Shown piece by piece: positions 37,991-47,045 of a stretch of DNA of 64,000 nt (its first letter is position 1; each line of letters begins with the position of its first letter). Below the pieces are notes generated by a model. The model saw only the letters and a program-made list of their open reading frames with translations, had not been told where the DNA came from and ran no database searches. The stretch lies in contig NZ_MQWD01000001.1 in assembly GCF_002283365.1 (NCBI RefSeq), positions 2,947,749-3,011,748 of the forward strand. The letters run 5' to 3'. This DNA is from Rubrivirga marina. GTDB lineage: Bacteria; Bacteroidota; Rhodothermia; Rhodothermales; Rubricoccaceae. Position numbers and translations under genes: made by a program.

Positions 37991-38521
37991 GTGCCGTCCG
38001 CTCTCCTCGTCCATCCCGACGCCGACCAGTGGCTCGGCCAATTTTCGGGTCTCGACACCGACGTGACGACGGCCGCGACGGCCAAGGAGGCCCGGGCCTA
38101 CCTCGCCGGAACCGCGTTCGACATCATCTTCGTGGGGCCGGGTGTGGAGGGGGCCGAGGCCATCGGCGCGCTCCGCGACGTGCTGGGCCTCTCGACCCAG
38201 ATCCGGTCGGTTGGAGGCCCGGACGAGGTGGCCCACTGGTTGGCCGAGGAAGGCGAGGTCGCCCGTGGGGGGGAGGACCTCGTCGCGACGCTGAACGCCC
38301 TGCGCGGGGAGCTGGGACGCGTCGCCCACGCGCTCAACAACCCGCTCGCCGTCATCGCTGGCAACGCGCAGCTCGGACTGGAGATGGCCCGAGCGACGGG
38401 AGCCGACGAGTCGGTGACGGAGGCGCTCGAGACGATCGGGACCGCCGCGGGGGAGCTGGAGCGGCTGTTCTCCGAGATCAGCGGGCTCCGGGCGCGCGTC
38501 GACCGGGCGTTGAGGGGCTAG
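37991..38521 (+). CDS. Pseudo-receiver plus kinase dimerisation domain, no ATPase
   Basis: The product has 176 residues from GTG 37991. Residues 1-95 resemble a receiver fold (SALLVHPDADQW…FDIIFVGPGVEG) but lack the phospho-acceptor Asp. Residues 105-170 form a HisKA-type helical hairpin with the H-box VAHALNNPLAVIAGNAQLGL. The HATPase_c domain that should follow is missing; the frame ends and the next gene is unrelated. It may be a phosphotransfer or dimerisation partner for a separate kinase, or a remnant. ATG is absent near the N-terminus, so the start is inferred. Confidence 0.6.
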   Translation: MPSALLVHPDADQWLGQFSGLDTDVTTAATAKEARAYLAGTAFDIIFVGPGVEGAEAIGALRDVLGLSTQIRSVGGPDEVAHWLAEEGEVARGGEDLVATLNALRGELGRVAHALNNPLAVIAGNAQLGLEMARATGADESVTEALETIGTAAGELERLFSEISGLRARVDRALRG

Positions 38522-38689
38522 GGCCACGTCCGGGAGGGCCGGACGGATGGTCCCCGCGAGCGGCGCCTCGGCGTCCAACGGACCGCTGAGACGGAACGCC
38601 GAGGTACCGGATCTGGGGCTTAAGGCTGTCGAGGGCGGGCCGATACCGGTGGCGTCACGGCGTCCGCGCCTCCCCCAAGCCCTCCCACC

Positions 38690-39694
38690 ATGCCGTCAGC
38701 CCCGATGATCCCGGCCCACGAGCGCGAGCACGCCGAGCGCGTCGCCGACGCCCTTGAGAGCCAGCCCGACGCCGTCCGCGAGCGGTGGGCGCGCGCCCTG
38801 GATCACCTCGAGAACGCCAGGGTGTACGACGCCTACCTCGAGTTCAACGAGCTCCTGAAGGCCCCGCTCGGCCCGGTCGCGCAGACCCACGTCCAGCTCC
38901 AGGCCGTCCGCTGCCTCCGCGACGCGCCCGTCGAGCGGTCGAAGACCGAGTTGGCCCTCATCGACCCCCAGGACGCGTACCAGACGGTCGTCCTCGACTA
39001 CCGGCTCGGCTGGCTCATGCGCCACCGGCTCATGAGCGTGGCCGCCGCGCTCCAGTACTTCGACCGCGTTCGCGAGGAGGCCCGCCGCCTCGGCAGCCGC
39101 GCGTGGGAGATCGCCGCGCTCCTCGAGAAGGCGACGGCCCTCATGGCCCAGGGCTCGTACGAGCAGGGCATCGAGGTGTGCATGCGGGTCTACAACCTGA
39201 GCCGCCGGAACGGCCTCGTCGAGTACATCCCGAAGGCCCTCACGTACAAAGGCTTCGCGCTCGTCAAGCTGGGCAAGCACCATGCTGGGGAAGAGGCGCT
39301 GATGAAGGCCCACGAGTTGGCGACGCGGAACGAGCTCGTCGCTGAGCAGGGCCTCGCGCTCCACCAGCTCGCCCAGATCTACCACTACGACTTCAAGTTC
39401 TACGGGCTCGCGCTCGAGTACTACCAGCAGGCCCGCGCCACACTCAACCAGGTCCCCGTCTGGCCGTCGCTCCTCGAGCGCGTCGACGAGGACACGGCCA
39501 AGGCGCAGGCCGAGCTCCAGGAACTCGACATCGCCAAGATCCTCGGTCCCATCCCGATCAACAAGCTCCGCCAGGAGTACCTCACGAGCCTCGTCAACGG
39601 GTTCGTCGGGATCCCGGGCATCGACAACCGGAGCCAGCTCGGCGAGCGGATCGGGCTCACGCGTCAGGCCATCCACCGCAACATCAACTCGTAA
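38690..39694 (+). CDS. TPR protein ending in a helix-turn-helix
   Basis: A 334-residue, all-helical protein with at least four TPR-like units between residues 50 and 270 (RLGSRAWEIAALLEKATALMAQGSYEQGIEVC and similar). It closes on a helix-turn-helix (NRSQLGERIGLTRQAIHRNINS) at the extreme C-terminus. This layout suggests a regulator whose DNA binding is set by TPR contacts, but no family was recognised. M1 or M6 could be the start. Confidence 0.65.
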   Translation: MPSAPMIPAHEREHAERVADALESQPDAVRERWARALDHLENARVYDAYLEFNELLKAPLGPVAQTHVQLQAVRCLRDAPVERSKTELALIDPQDAYQTVVLDYRLGWLMRHRLMSVAAALQYFDRVREEARRLGSRAWEIAALLEKATALMAQGSYEQGIEVCMRVYNLSRRNGLVEYIPKALTYKGFALVKLGKHHAGEEALMKAHELATRNELVAEQGLALHQLAQIYHYDFKFYGLALEYYQQARATLNQVPVWPSLLERVDEDTAKAQAELQELDIAKILGPIPINKLRQEYLTSLVNGFVGIPGIDNRSQLGERIGLTRQAIHRNINS

Positions 39695-39794
39695 GTCGCG
39701 ACGCGGGGCGGTGAGCGTGGAGACCCACCCCCAGCGGTGCCGGGACTCCGTTCCCGTCGCCGCCCCCCCCGGTTTCCGGCGGTTGACCCCGCCT

Positions 39795-39836
39795 GCGCCC
39801 GCCTCGGTCGGTCCACCGAGGCGGGCGCTCTGTTTT
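39795..39836 (+). terminator. Rho-independent terminator
   Basis: GCGCCCGCCTCGGT (39795-39808) pairs perfectly with 39815-39828 over 14 bp with a 6-base loop, followed by TCTGTTTT. It is the best terminator in the window and closes the transcription unit ending at 39694. Confidence 0.8.
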
Positions 39837-40002
39837 CACGCGACGTTGGCGCAAGCTCCGGAAGCTGGGGGCGCCCGCCTCTAGGGCTCGGTTGGCGGGT
39901 TTCAAGGTGAATCGGTGCCATGGGACGCACATGTTCCGTCGTCCAGATGTGGGACGGCGCCGGATCGGGCCGTAGGCCGGAGCTGGGGTACAGCGGCGCG
40001 CC

Positions 40003-40034
40003 TTGCTCCCGTGATCGGGCCGCCGGTATCTTCG
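40003..40034 (+). promoter_or_regulatory. Bacteroidota-type promoter for porU-porV
   Basis: TTG at 40003-40005 is followed after 21 bases by TATCTTCG at 40027-40034, a good -33/-7 pair. It leaves a leader of roughly 100 bases before the porU ATG. Confidence 0.5.
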
Positions 40035-40140
40035 CCCCTCAGACGCCACCGACGCCTATTTAGAGTTCGTGCTACGCCCGCGCAGGCATTGCCTGCGCGT
40101 CCTCCGGCTCCCCCCGCCTCCGGCCGTACGCACGCACCCT

Positions 40141-43100
40141 ATGTCGCGTCTTGCACTCGTCGTTCTCGTTCTCGCCGCCCTCGTCGGGACGGCCTCGGCC
40201 CAGCAGCCCGTCCGCTACGGTCAGACGGACCCGCAGCAACCGGTCGTCCGCGTGGTCGAGACGACGCCGAGCGCCACGACGATCGAGGTGTCCGTCGACT
40301 GGCGAACGTCGCTGACGGACGCGGTGGAGCGGAGCGGGGGAGAGGTCCAGAAGCTCGTGGCGATGGCCGTCGGCGGCCAACCGCTCGTGTCGCACGAGGT
40401 GGTGCTCGGGGCGGCCGTCCCGCCGGCGGTGTCGATCGTGTCGTTCGAGGGCGACGAGGTGGTGCTCCCCGGCGGCCTCGACCTCGAAGGCTTCGAGGGC
40501 CGAGCGGCGGAGGTGCTGTCGGTGGGCGAGCGGCGGCGGGAACTGGTCGGGAGCCTGACGTTCCGGCTTCTTCGCGTCGAGGGCGACCGGCTGATCCGGG
40601 CCCGCCGTGTCGTGGTCAGCGTGGCCCGCCCGCCGGTGGCCGCCCGGCTCGCGGCGGCCGGCGACGACAACCCGCACCTCGCCGTCGACCGGAGCGCGCT
40701 CGCCGACGGGCGTTGGGTGAAGGTGCCGATCCCCGAGAGCGGCGTTTACCGGATCGATCAGGCGTTCCTCCGCGACTCGCTGGGCGTCGAGGAAACCATC
40801 CCGCTCTCGTCCATCGCCGTCTACGGGACGGGCGGGCGGATCCTGCCGGCGGTCAACTCGACGCCGCGTCCGGCGGACCTCGTCCCGGTCCCGTCGTTCG
40901 TGTCGGGCGACGTGCTCCTGTTCTACGCCGAGGGGCCGCAGTGGTGGGACTGGGACCCGAGCGCGTTCGGCGGCGGGACCTGGGCCCACGACATCAGCCC
41001 GTTCTCGCGGGCCAGCTACTACTTCCTCCGCCTCGACGCCTCGTCGCCCGCCCGCGTCAGCGGCGGCGGGTTCCCCGGCTGGGCCGACGCGAGCCCCGTG
41101 GGCCGCATCGAAGACCGGCGGTTCGATGAGGTCGACCTCGCCAACATCGAGCGCGACGACAGCGGCTCCGGCCTCGACTGGTTCGGCCCGCTCCTCGACC
41201 AGGGCGGGAGCAGCCTGACCCGCCTCGACGTCACGCCGGCCGGGGCCGACGCGAACTCTCCGGTCTCGTACCGCGCCCGCGTCGCGGCCCGCGCGAGCCC
41301 GTCGATCACGCTCCAGATGCTCAAGAACGGGCAGGTGCTCGACTCGGCCCGCCCGGCCCTCGTCTCGCCGTCGTCGAACGGCAACCTCGCCAACGACGCG
41401 ACGCTGACGGCCGAGACGACACTTGGGGGCGGACTCGCCGTGTCGTTCCGCGTCTCCGGCGGGCGCTCGGGTGCCGAGGCGTGGCTGGACTGGGTCGAGG
41501 CCGTGACGCTCCGTCCGGCCGTCGCCGGCTCCGACCGGTACCTCGCGTTCCCGACGCCGGGCGGGCAGACGGGCCGCTTCGAGTTCGCGATCACCGGCTT
41601 CTCGTCGGAGCCCCAGGTGTGGGACGTGACGGAGCCCGGTGCGATCCGCCGGCTTGGCGTCCAGGCCTCCGGGAACCAGTACCGCGTCCAGGTCGAGGTG
41701 TCCGACTCCCTCCGGCCGCGCGAGATCGTGGCGTTCGACCCGTCGGGCCCGTCGATCAAGACCCCGCTCGGCGTGGCCGAGGCGGGCCGGGACCGGCTGA
41801 TGCCGGCCGCGCAGTTCGTCCCGAACCAGAACCTCCACGGCGTGGCCGGCTTCCCCAACTACGTCGTCGTGGTCCACCCCAACTTCCGGGCCGCCGCCGA
41901 CCGGCTCGCGGCGCACCGCCAGGCCGACGGGCTGACGCCGCTCGTGGTGACGACGGACCAGGTGTTCAACGAGTTCGCGGGCGGGACCGGCGACATGCGC
42001 GCGGTCCGCGACTTCATGAAGTTCCTCTACGACCGCGCGCCGTCGGACCAGATGCCGCGGTACCTGCTCCTGTTCGGCGACGGCCACTTCAACTACCGTC
42101 GGATCGGGAACCAGGCCGCGAGCAACGACGAGCCACCGGGGCTGAGCTACGTCCCGCCGTTCGAGACCGACAACATGGTGAGCCGGACGGCCTCGTACAC
42201 CACTGACGACTACTTCGGCCTCCTCGGCGACAACGAGGGCGAGTTCGAGTACTTCGACTCGACGACCCAGCGCGTCGACCTGGGCGTCGGGCGCCTCCCG
42301 GTCCGGACGGCCGCCGAGGCGGGGACGGTCGTCGACAAGATCATGCGCTACGAGAGCCCGGCGACGCGCGGCGAGTGGCGGACGCGGTTCACGTTCGTCG
42401 CCGACGACCAGTACCCGAACTCCTGGGACGACGACCTCCACGTGCTCAACGCCGACGAGACGGCGAAGTTGGCCGAGGCCGTCGATTCGAGCGTGACGCT
42501 CCGCAAGATCTACGGGCCGGCGTACCCGAGCGTGATCACGGCGCGCGGGCGCGTCCGCCCGCAGCTCACGGCCGACGTCCGCGAGTCGATCGAAGAGGGC
42601 ACGCTCGTGTGGAACTACAGCGGCCACGGCGGCCCGAGCGGCCTCGGCGACGAGGACTACATGACGCCGGAGATCGTGGCCTCGCTCGACAACGCGGACC
42701 GGTTGCCCGTCTTCGTCACCGCGACGTGCTCGTTCGGCAAGTTCGACATCGCGCACGAGCAGAGCCTCGCCGAGCAGATCCTGCTCCGGTCCGGCGGCGG
42801 GGGCGTGGCGATGCTCACGACGGTCCGCCTCGTCTACACCTCGAGCAACCCCGACGCGGCGCTCAACTTCGGCCTCAACCTCGTGCTGACCGAGGAGATG
42901 CTCCGGCGCGACGCGGAGGGCCGGCCGTCGCGGCTCGGCGACGCGCTCTACCGGACGAAGAACACGGTCATTGGGGCGAGCAACAACAACCGGAAGTTCA
43001 ACCTCCTCGGCGACCCGGCCATGCGGCTCGGGCTGCCGGAGCGTCCGATCACGGTGTCGGTGCCCGACCGGTTCGAGGCGTTCTCCGAGGCGACGATCAC

Positions 43101-44157
43101 CGGCCAGGTCCTCGGCCTCGACGGCCAGCCCGACCCGGCGTACCGTGGCGAGGTCTCGGTCTCGGTCTACGACGCCGAGCGGATGGTGGAGCTCCCGCCC
43201 GACGCGTGCTGCAACACCGACGACGACGGCGACGGCCTCGGCGACTACACGTCGCGCGTCGACCAGATCTACTCCGGGCGCGCCTCGGTGACCGGCGGGA
43301 CGTTCTCGACGACGTTCCTCGTGCCGCAGGACGTCTCTTATTCCGGCCTCCCTGCCCGCGTCGTCGTCTACGCCCTCGGCGAGGACGGCTCCGACGGGGA
43401 CGGCCAGTCCACCGAGGCGATCGTGGCCACGACGGCCTCCGCTCGGCCCGACGACGGCGCCGGCCCCCAGATCTCGCTCTTCCTCAACGACTCAACGTTC
43501 GTCGACGGCGGCCCGACGGGGCCGCAGGGCGTGCTCGTGGCGCGACTCCAGGACGCGAGCGGCATCAACACCGTCGGCGCGGGCGTCGGGCACGAGCTCT
43601 TGGTGACGCTCGACGGAGACGCCCAGCGCGCGGTCGACGTCGGGCGCTTTTACCAGGGCGACCTCGACACGTACCGCTCGGGCACCGTCCGCGTCCCGCT
43701 CGCGTCGCTGAACGGGGGCGAGGCGCTGGCGCCCGGCGAACACACTGCGACCCTCACGGCGTTCGACGCCCTCAACAACGCGTCGACCGCGACGGTCCGC
43801 TTCGTGGTGGTGGACGAGGGGCTGATCGTGCGGAGCGTCCTCCCGTACCCCAACCCGACGGCCGGGCCGTCGCGGTTCTTCGTCGAGCACAACCAGCCCG
43901 TCGGGACGCCCGCCCGGCTCCAGCTCCGGATCTACACGCTCGCCGGGCGGCCCGTCCGCACCATCGACGGCACCGAGGCGTTGCCTGGGGGGTTCCTCTC
44001 CGACCGGACCGTCCAGATCCCCTGGGACGGCCTCGACGACGACGCCGACCGGCTCGGCTCCGGCGTCTACCTCGTCCGCCTCCGCGTCGAGACCGACGAC
44101 CCCGCTGGCGGGACCCGCGTCGCCGAGCGCGTCGAACGACTGGCCGTCATCCGCTAG
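40141..44157 (+). CDS. porU: Type IX secretion system sortase PorU
   Basis: A 1338-residue gingipain-family (C25) cysteine protease. In T9SS bacteria PorU removes the C-terminal sorting domain of exported proteins at the outer face and links them to lipopolysaccharide. A signal peptide is at 1-20 (VVLVLAALVGTASAQ). The catalytic His829 is in NYSGHGGPSG and the nucleophile Cys863 in TATCSFGKFD, within a caspase-like domain (about 570-930). Ig-like beta domains follow, and the protein ends with a FlgD/sorting-like domain (YPNPTAGPSRFF…). ATG 40141 starts the signal peptide. porV follows in the same operon. Confidence 0.93.
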   Translation: MSRLALVVLVLAALVGTASAQQPVRYGQTDPQQPVVRVVETTPSATTIEVSVDWRTSLTDAVERSGGEVQKLVAMAVGGQPLVSHEVVLGAAVPPAVSIVSFEGDEVVLPGGLDLEGFEGRAAEVLSVGERRRELVGSLTFRLLRVEGDRLIRARRVVVSVARPPVAARLAAAGDDNPHLAVDRSALADGRWVKVPIPESGVYRIDQAFLRDSLGVEETIPLSSIAVYGTGGRILPAVNSTPRPADLVPVPSFVSGDVLLFYAEGPQWWDWDPSAFGGGTWAHDISPFSRASYYFLRLDASSPARVSGGGFPGWADASPVGRIEDRRFDEVDLANIERDDSGSGLDWFGPLLDQGGSSLTRLDVTPAGADANSPVSYRARVAARASPSITLQMLKNGQVLDSARPALVSPSSNGNLANDATLTAETTLGGGLAVSFRVSGGRSGAEAWLDWVEAVTLRPAVAGSDRYLAFPTPGGQTGRFEFAITGFSSEPQVWDVTEPGAIRRLGVQASGNQYRVQVEVSDSLRPREIVAFDPSGPSIKTPLGVAEAGRDRLMPAAQFVPNQNLHGVAGFPNYVVVVHPNFRAAADRLAAHRQADGLTPLVVTTDQVFNEFAGGTGDMRAVRDFMKFLYDRAPSDQMPRYLLLFGDGHFNYRRIGNQAASNDEPPGLSYVPPFETDNMVSRTASYTTDDYFGLLGDNEGEFEYFDSTTQRVDLGVGRLPVRTAAEAGTVVDKIMRYESPATRGEWRTRFTFVADDQYPNSWDDDLHVLNADETAKLAEAVDSSVTLRKIYGPAYPSVITARGRVRPQLTADVRESIEEGTLVWNYSGHGGPSGLGDEDYMTPEIVASLDNADRLPVFVTATCSFGKFDIAHEQSLAEQILLRSGGGGVAMLTTVRLVYTSSNPDAALNFGLNLVLTEEMLRRDAEGRPSRLGDALYRTKNTVIGASNNNRKFNLLGDPAMRLGLPERPITVSVPDRFEAFSEATITGQVLGLDGQPDPAYRGEVSVSVYDAERMVELPPDACCNTDDDGDGLGDYTSRVDQIYSGRASVTGGTFSTTFLVPQDVSYSGLPARVVVYALGEDGSDGDGQSTEAIVATTASARPDDGAGPQISLFLNDSTFVDGGPTGPQGVLVARLQDASGINTVGAGVGHELLVTLDGDAQRAVDVGRFYQGDLDTYRSGTVRVPLASLNGGEALAPGEHTATLTAFDALNNASTATVRFVVVDEGLIVRSVLPYPNPTAGPSRFFVEHNQPVGTPARLQLRIYTLAGRPVRTIDGTEALPGGFLSDRTVQIPWDGLDDDADRLGSGVYLVRLRVETDDPAGGTRVAERVERLAVIR

Positions 44158-44212
44158 CTTCGCTCGGCGCGCCGCGCTGGGCCCCTCCCACAGACTTCCC
44201 TTCCCCCCGACC

Positions 44213-45406
44213 ATGACTCGCACCCTCCTTCTCGCCGCCCTCGCGCTCGTCGCGTGGCCGGCCGCGGCCCAGCAAGCGCCCGAGGAGATCGTCCTCACGA
44301 CGGCCGTCCCGTTCCTCCAGATCGAGCCCGACAGCCGGGCCTCCGGCATGGGCATGGCCGGCGTCGCCGTCGCCGACAACGCCTACGCGCCGTTCTGGAA
44401 CCCGGCGGGCCTCGCCGGCCAGCAGGGCACGGAGGTCTCGTTTACGCACGCCCCGTGGCTCCCGGCCCTCGGCGCGAACCTCAGCTACGAGCACCTCTCG
44501 GCCAAGCACGGCCTCGGGAGCCTCGGGACCGTCGGCGGCCACCTCACCTACTTCGACCTCGGTACGCAGACGGCGACCGACGAGACCGGCTTCGAACTCG
44601 GCACGTTCTCGTCGTACGAGTTCGCGCTCGGCCTGAGCTACGGCTACCCGATCACCGAGAACCTGTCCGTCGGCACCGGCGCGCGGTTCATCTACTCGAA
44701 CCTGACGGGCGGCACGCGGATCAACAACACGACGCCGACCTCGGCCGGGACGTCGTTCGGCGTCGACCTCGGCGTCAAGTACACCGGGCCGGAGCTCGGG
44801 CTGGGCAAGTCGTCGCGGCCGACGGTCGCGTTCAACCTCGCCAACATGGGCCCGGGCATCTCCTACGTCGAGTCGACCCCCGGCGACACGGTCCTCACGG
44901 GGCAGCCCGACGCGATCCCGACGACGCTCCGGTTCGGCGCGGCGCTCAACACCCAGCTCGACGACTTCAACCGGATCACGGTCGCCCTCGACCTCAACAA
45001 GATCATCGTCAACCGCGACGCGGCGACGGGCGAGTACGACCCGTTCTACGAGGCGCTTTTCACGTCGTGGGAGTCGCGGCTCGTCAAGACGAGCACGATC
45101 GCCGGCGAGACGTGCACGACGCTGGGTGAGGACGACGACCCGGACAACGACTGCCGCGAGGTCAGCGGGCTCCGCTCGCTCACGCTCGGGACCGGCCTCG
45201 AGTACTGGTACAACGACCTGTTCGCGATGCGCGCCGGCTACTTCTACGAGGACCCGGCCAACGGCAACCGCCAGTTCCTGACGTTCGGCACGGGCCTCCG
45301 GTACAGCCTCGTCGGCGTCGACATCTCGTACATCTACGCGCTCCAGGAGAACTCGCCGCTGGCCGACCAGCTCCGGTTCTCGCTCCTGCTCAACATCCCG
45401 CGCTAG
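44213..45406 (+). CDS. porV: Type IX secretion outer-membrane protein PorV
   Basis: A 397-residue FadL-like outer-membrane beta-barrel that binds C-terminal domains of T9SS cargo and shuttles them to PorU. A signal peptide is at 1-20. The N-terminal plug region TTAVPFLQIEPDSRASGMGMAGVA…YAPFWNPAGLA is the hallmark of PorV. The C-terminus ends in a strand (LRFSLLLNIPR). It is encoded 55 bp after porU and is closed by a hairpin terminator. Confidence 0.92.
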   Translation: MTRTLLLAALALVAWPAAAQQAPEEIVLTTAVPFLQIEPDSRASGMGMAGVAVADNAYAPFWNPAGLAGQQGTEVSFTHAPWLPALGANLSYEHLSAKHGLGSLGTVGGHLTYFDLGTQTATDETGFELGTFSSYEFALGLSYGYPITENLSVGTGARFIYSNLTGGTRINNTTPTSAGTSFGVDLGVKYTGPELGLGKSSRPTVAFNLANMGPGISYVESTPGDTVLTGQPDAIPTTLRFGAALNTQLDDFNRITVALDLNKIIVNRDAATGEYDPFYEALFTSWESRLVKTSTIAGETCTTLGEDDDPDNDCREVSGLRSLTLGTGLEYWYNDLFAMRAGYFYEDPANGNRQFLTFGTGLRYSLVGVDISYIYALQENSPLADQLRFSLLLNIPR

Positions 45407-45425
45407 CCGTCGCCGATCCGCCCGG

Positions 45426-45465
45426 GTGCCCCCGCCTCGACGCCGAGGTGGGGGCACTCGTCGTT
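45426..45465 (+). terminator. Terminator after porV
   Basis: GTGCCCCCGCCTCG (45426-45439) pairs with CGAGGTGGGGGCAC (45444-45457) with one G-T pair, followed by TCGTCGTTT. It separates the porUV operon from the next gene. Confidence 0.65.
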
Positions 45466-45472
45466 TGTGCCC

Positions 45473-46942
45473 ATGACCGAGATCCAGGCCGTCGGGACGT
45501 TCGCGGGGCTGCTGCTGGGGGCGGTCGCGGTGGGGGAGGGGCTCCGCGTGATCGGCTGGGGCGGCGAGGCGACGCGCCGGGTGGTCCACGTCCTCGTCGG
45601 CCTCGCGACGGCGGCGGCGCCGGTGTGGTTCGACCGGCCGCGTGGCATCGCGCTCTTGGCCGTGGTGTTCGTCGTGGCGAACGGGGTCGCCTTGGGGCGG
45701 GGGTGGCTCCCGGGCGTGCACTCGGTGTCGCGGAGGTCGTGGGGGACCGTCACTTTCCCGCTCGCGCTCCTCGTGGCGCTCGCGTTGTGCTGGACGCCGG
45801 GTGGCGAGCGCGTCGTCGTGCTCCAGGCCGCGTTCCTCGTCCTCGCGCTCGCCGATCCGGCCGCGGCCCTGATCGGCTCGCGGTCGCGCCGAGGCGGGCG
45901 GTACCGGGTGGGCGGCGGAGAGAAGTCGGTGGTGGGCTCGCTCGCGTTTGCCGTTATTGCATTCGTCACACTCGTCGGGGCACTCGCGTGGGAAGGAGGT
46001 CGGCCACTCGACCGGACCCTGATCGGCGGAGCGGCCGTGGTCGCTGGGCTGGCGACGGTCGCCGAGGCTCTCGGCACGCGGGGGTGGGACAACCTGTGGA
46101 TCGTGCTGGCCGTCGTCGTCGGAGGGACGTGGTGGGTGGAGTCGCCTGACTCCGTCCGCCTCGGGCTCCTCGCGGTGGTGGGCGCGGCGGCGTTCGCGGG
46201 CGGGGCGGTCCGGGCGGGCGCGCTCGGCGTCTCGGGCGGGCTGGCCGCGTCGCTGTTCGCGTGGGGCCTCGTCGTGCTGGGCGGCGTGGCCTGGGCCGTC
46301 CCGGCGCTCGCCTTCTTCGTGCTGTCGAGCGGATGGTCGGCGGTGGGGCGGCGGCGGAAGGCGCCGGCCGAGGCGCTGGCGGAGAAGGGGAGCCGGCGGG
46401 ACGCGGGGCAGGTGATGGCGAACGGAGGCGTCGCCCTCGGCCTGTTGGCGGCGAGCGTGTTCTCGGCCTCCGACGTGTTGCATCCGGCGTTCGTCGCGGC
46501 CTTCGCGGCGGCGGCGGCCGACACATGGGGGACGGAAGTGGGCACGCTCGTCGGCGGGCCGACGCGGCGGCTCGGGGTGGGCCACCCGGTGCCGCCCGGG
46601 ACCTCCGGAGGGATGTCGGTGGCGGGCACGCTCGGTGCGGTCGCCGGGGCCGCCTCGGTGGTCGTCCCGGCGGTCTGGCTGTCGCCGTCGCTCGGCGTGG
46701 CCGCGGGAGGCGCGCTGATCGGAGTGGGCGTCGCCGGTTCCGTCCTCGACACGCTCCTCGGGGCGACCGTCCAGGCGCGCTACCGGCTCCCGGACGGGAC
46801 GCTCACGGAGCGCACCGAGGCGGACGGGCGCGCGCTCCCGCGGGCGGCCGGCGTGCGTGGGGTCGGCAACGACGCCGTCAACTGGGCGTGCACGGCGTCG
46901 GGGGCGCTGAGCGGGGCGCTCGTGGGCCTCGGCCTCGGGTAG
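45473..46942 (+). CDS. Fused phytol kinase-like and DUF92 (VTE5-VTE6 type) protein
   Basis: A 489-residue protein with about 12-14 transmembrane helices. The first 210 residues resemble VTE5/SEC59-type CTP-dependent polyprenol or phytol kinases (ATRRVVHVLVGLATAAAP, LADPAAALIGSRSRRGG, GGGEKSVVGSLAF). The second half is a DUF92 domain (GQVMANGGVALGLLAASVF…FAAAAADTWGTEVGTLVG…PPGTSGGMSVAGTLGA), the family of VTE6 phytyl-phosphate kinase. In plants the two steps make phytyl or prenyl diphosphate from the free alcohol; here both appear joined. GTG 45467, two codons earlier, could also be the start. Confidence 0.82.
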   Translation: MTEIQAVGTFAGLLLGAVAVGEGLRVIGWGGEATRRVVHVLVGLATAAAPVWFDRPRGIALLAVVFVVANGVALGRGWLPGVHSVSRRSWGTVTFPLALLVALALCWTPGGERVVVLQAAFLVLALADPAAALIGSRSRRGGRYRVGGGEKSVVGSLAFAVIAFVTLVGALAWEGGRPLDRTLIGGAAVVAGLATVAEALGTRGWDNLWIVLAVVVGGTWWVESPDSVRLGLLAVVGAAAFAGGAVRAGALGVSGGLAASLFAWGLVVLGGVAWAVPALAFFVLSSGWSAVGRRRKAPAEALAEKGSRRDAGQVMANGGVALGLLAASVFSASDVLHPAFVAAFAAAAADTWGTEVGTLVGGPTRRLGVGHPVPPGTSGGMSVAGTLGAVAGAASVVVPAVWLSPSLGVAAGGALIGVGVAGSVLDTLLGATVQARYRLPDGTLTERTEADGRALPRAAGVRGVGNDAVNWACTASGALSGALVGLGLG

Positions 46943-46990
46943 AGCCGTGTGCCCTGACACATGTGACGCACGGATGCCGGCCCGCGGCCG

Positions 46991-47023
46991 TTGGGGAGGC
47001 GTCGGGCGCCGGCCGTAGCTTGG
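46991..47023 (+). promoter_or_regulatory. Promoter-like element for the dicarboxylate symporter
   Basis: TTG (46991-46993) and TAGCTTGG (47016-47023) are separated by 22 bases, with the ATG 23 bases further on. The spacing is one base longer than usual. Confidence 0.4.
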
Positions 47024-47045
47024 CCGCTCCACTCTACACACGCGC

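Larger units (their letters stand above)
39695..40140. other. 446-bp intergenic region before porU
   Basis: No gene is seen. It holds a strong terminator for the upstream gene and a promoter-like element for porU (separate entries). The stretch between 39840 and 40000 shows nothing recognisable. Confidence 0.6.

Noticed and set aside
40072-42756. 894-codon open frame antisense to porU
   Set aside because: Same antisense composition artefact; porU has clear catalytic motifs on the plus strand.
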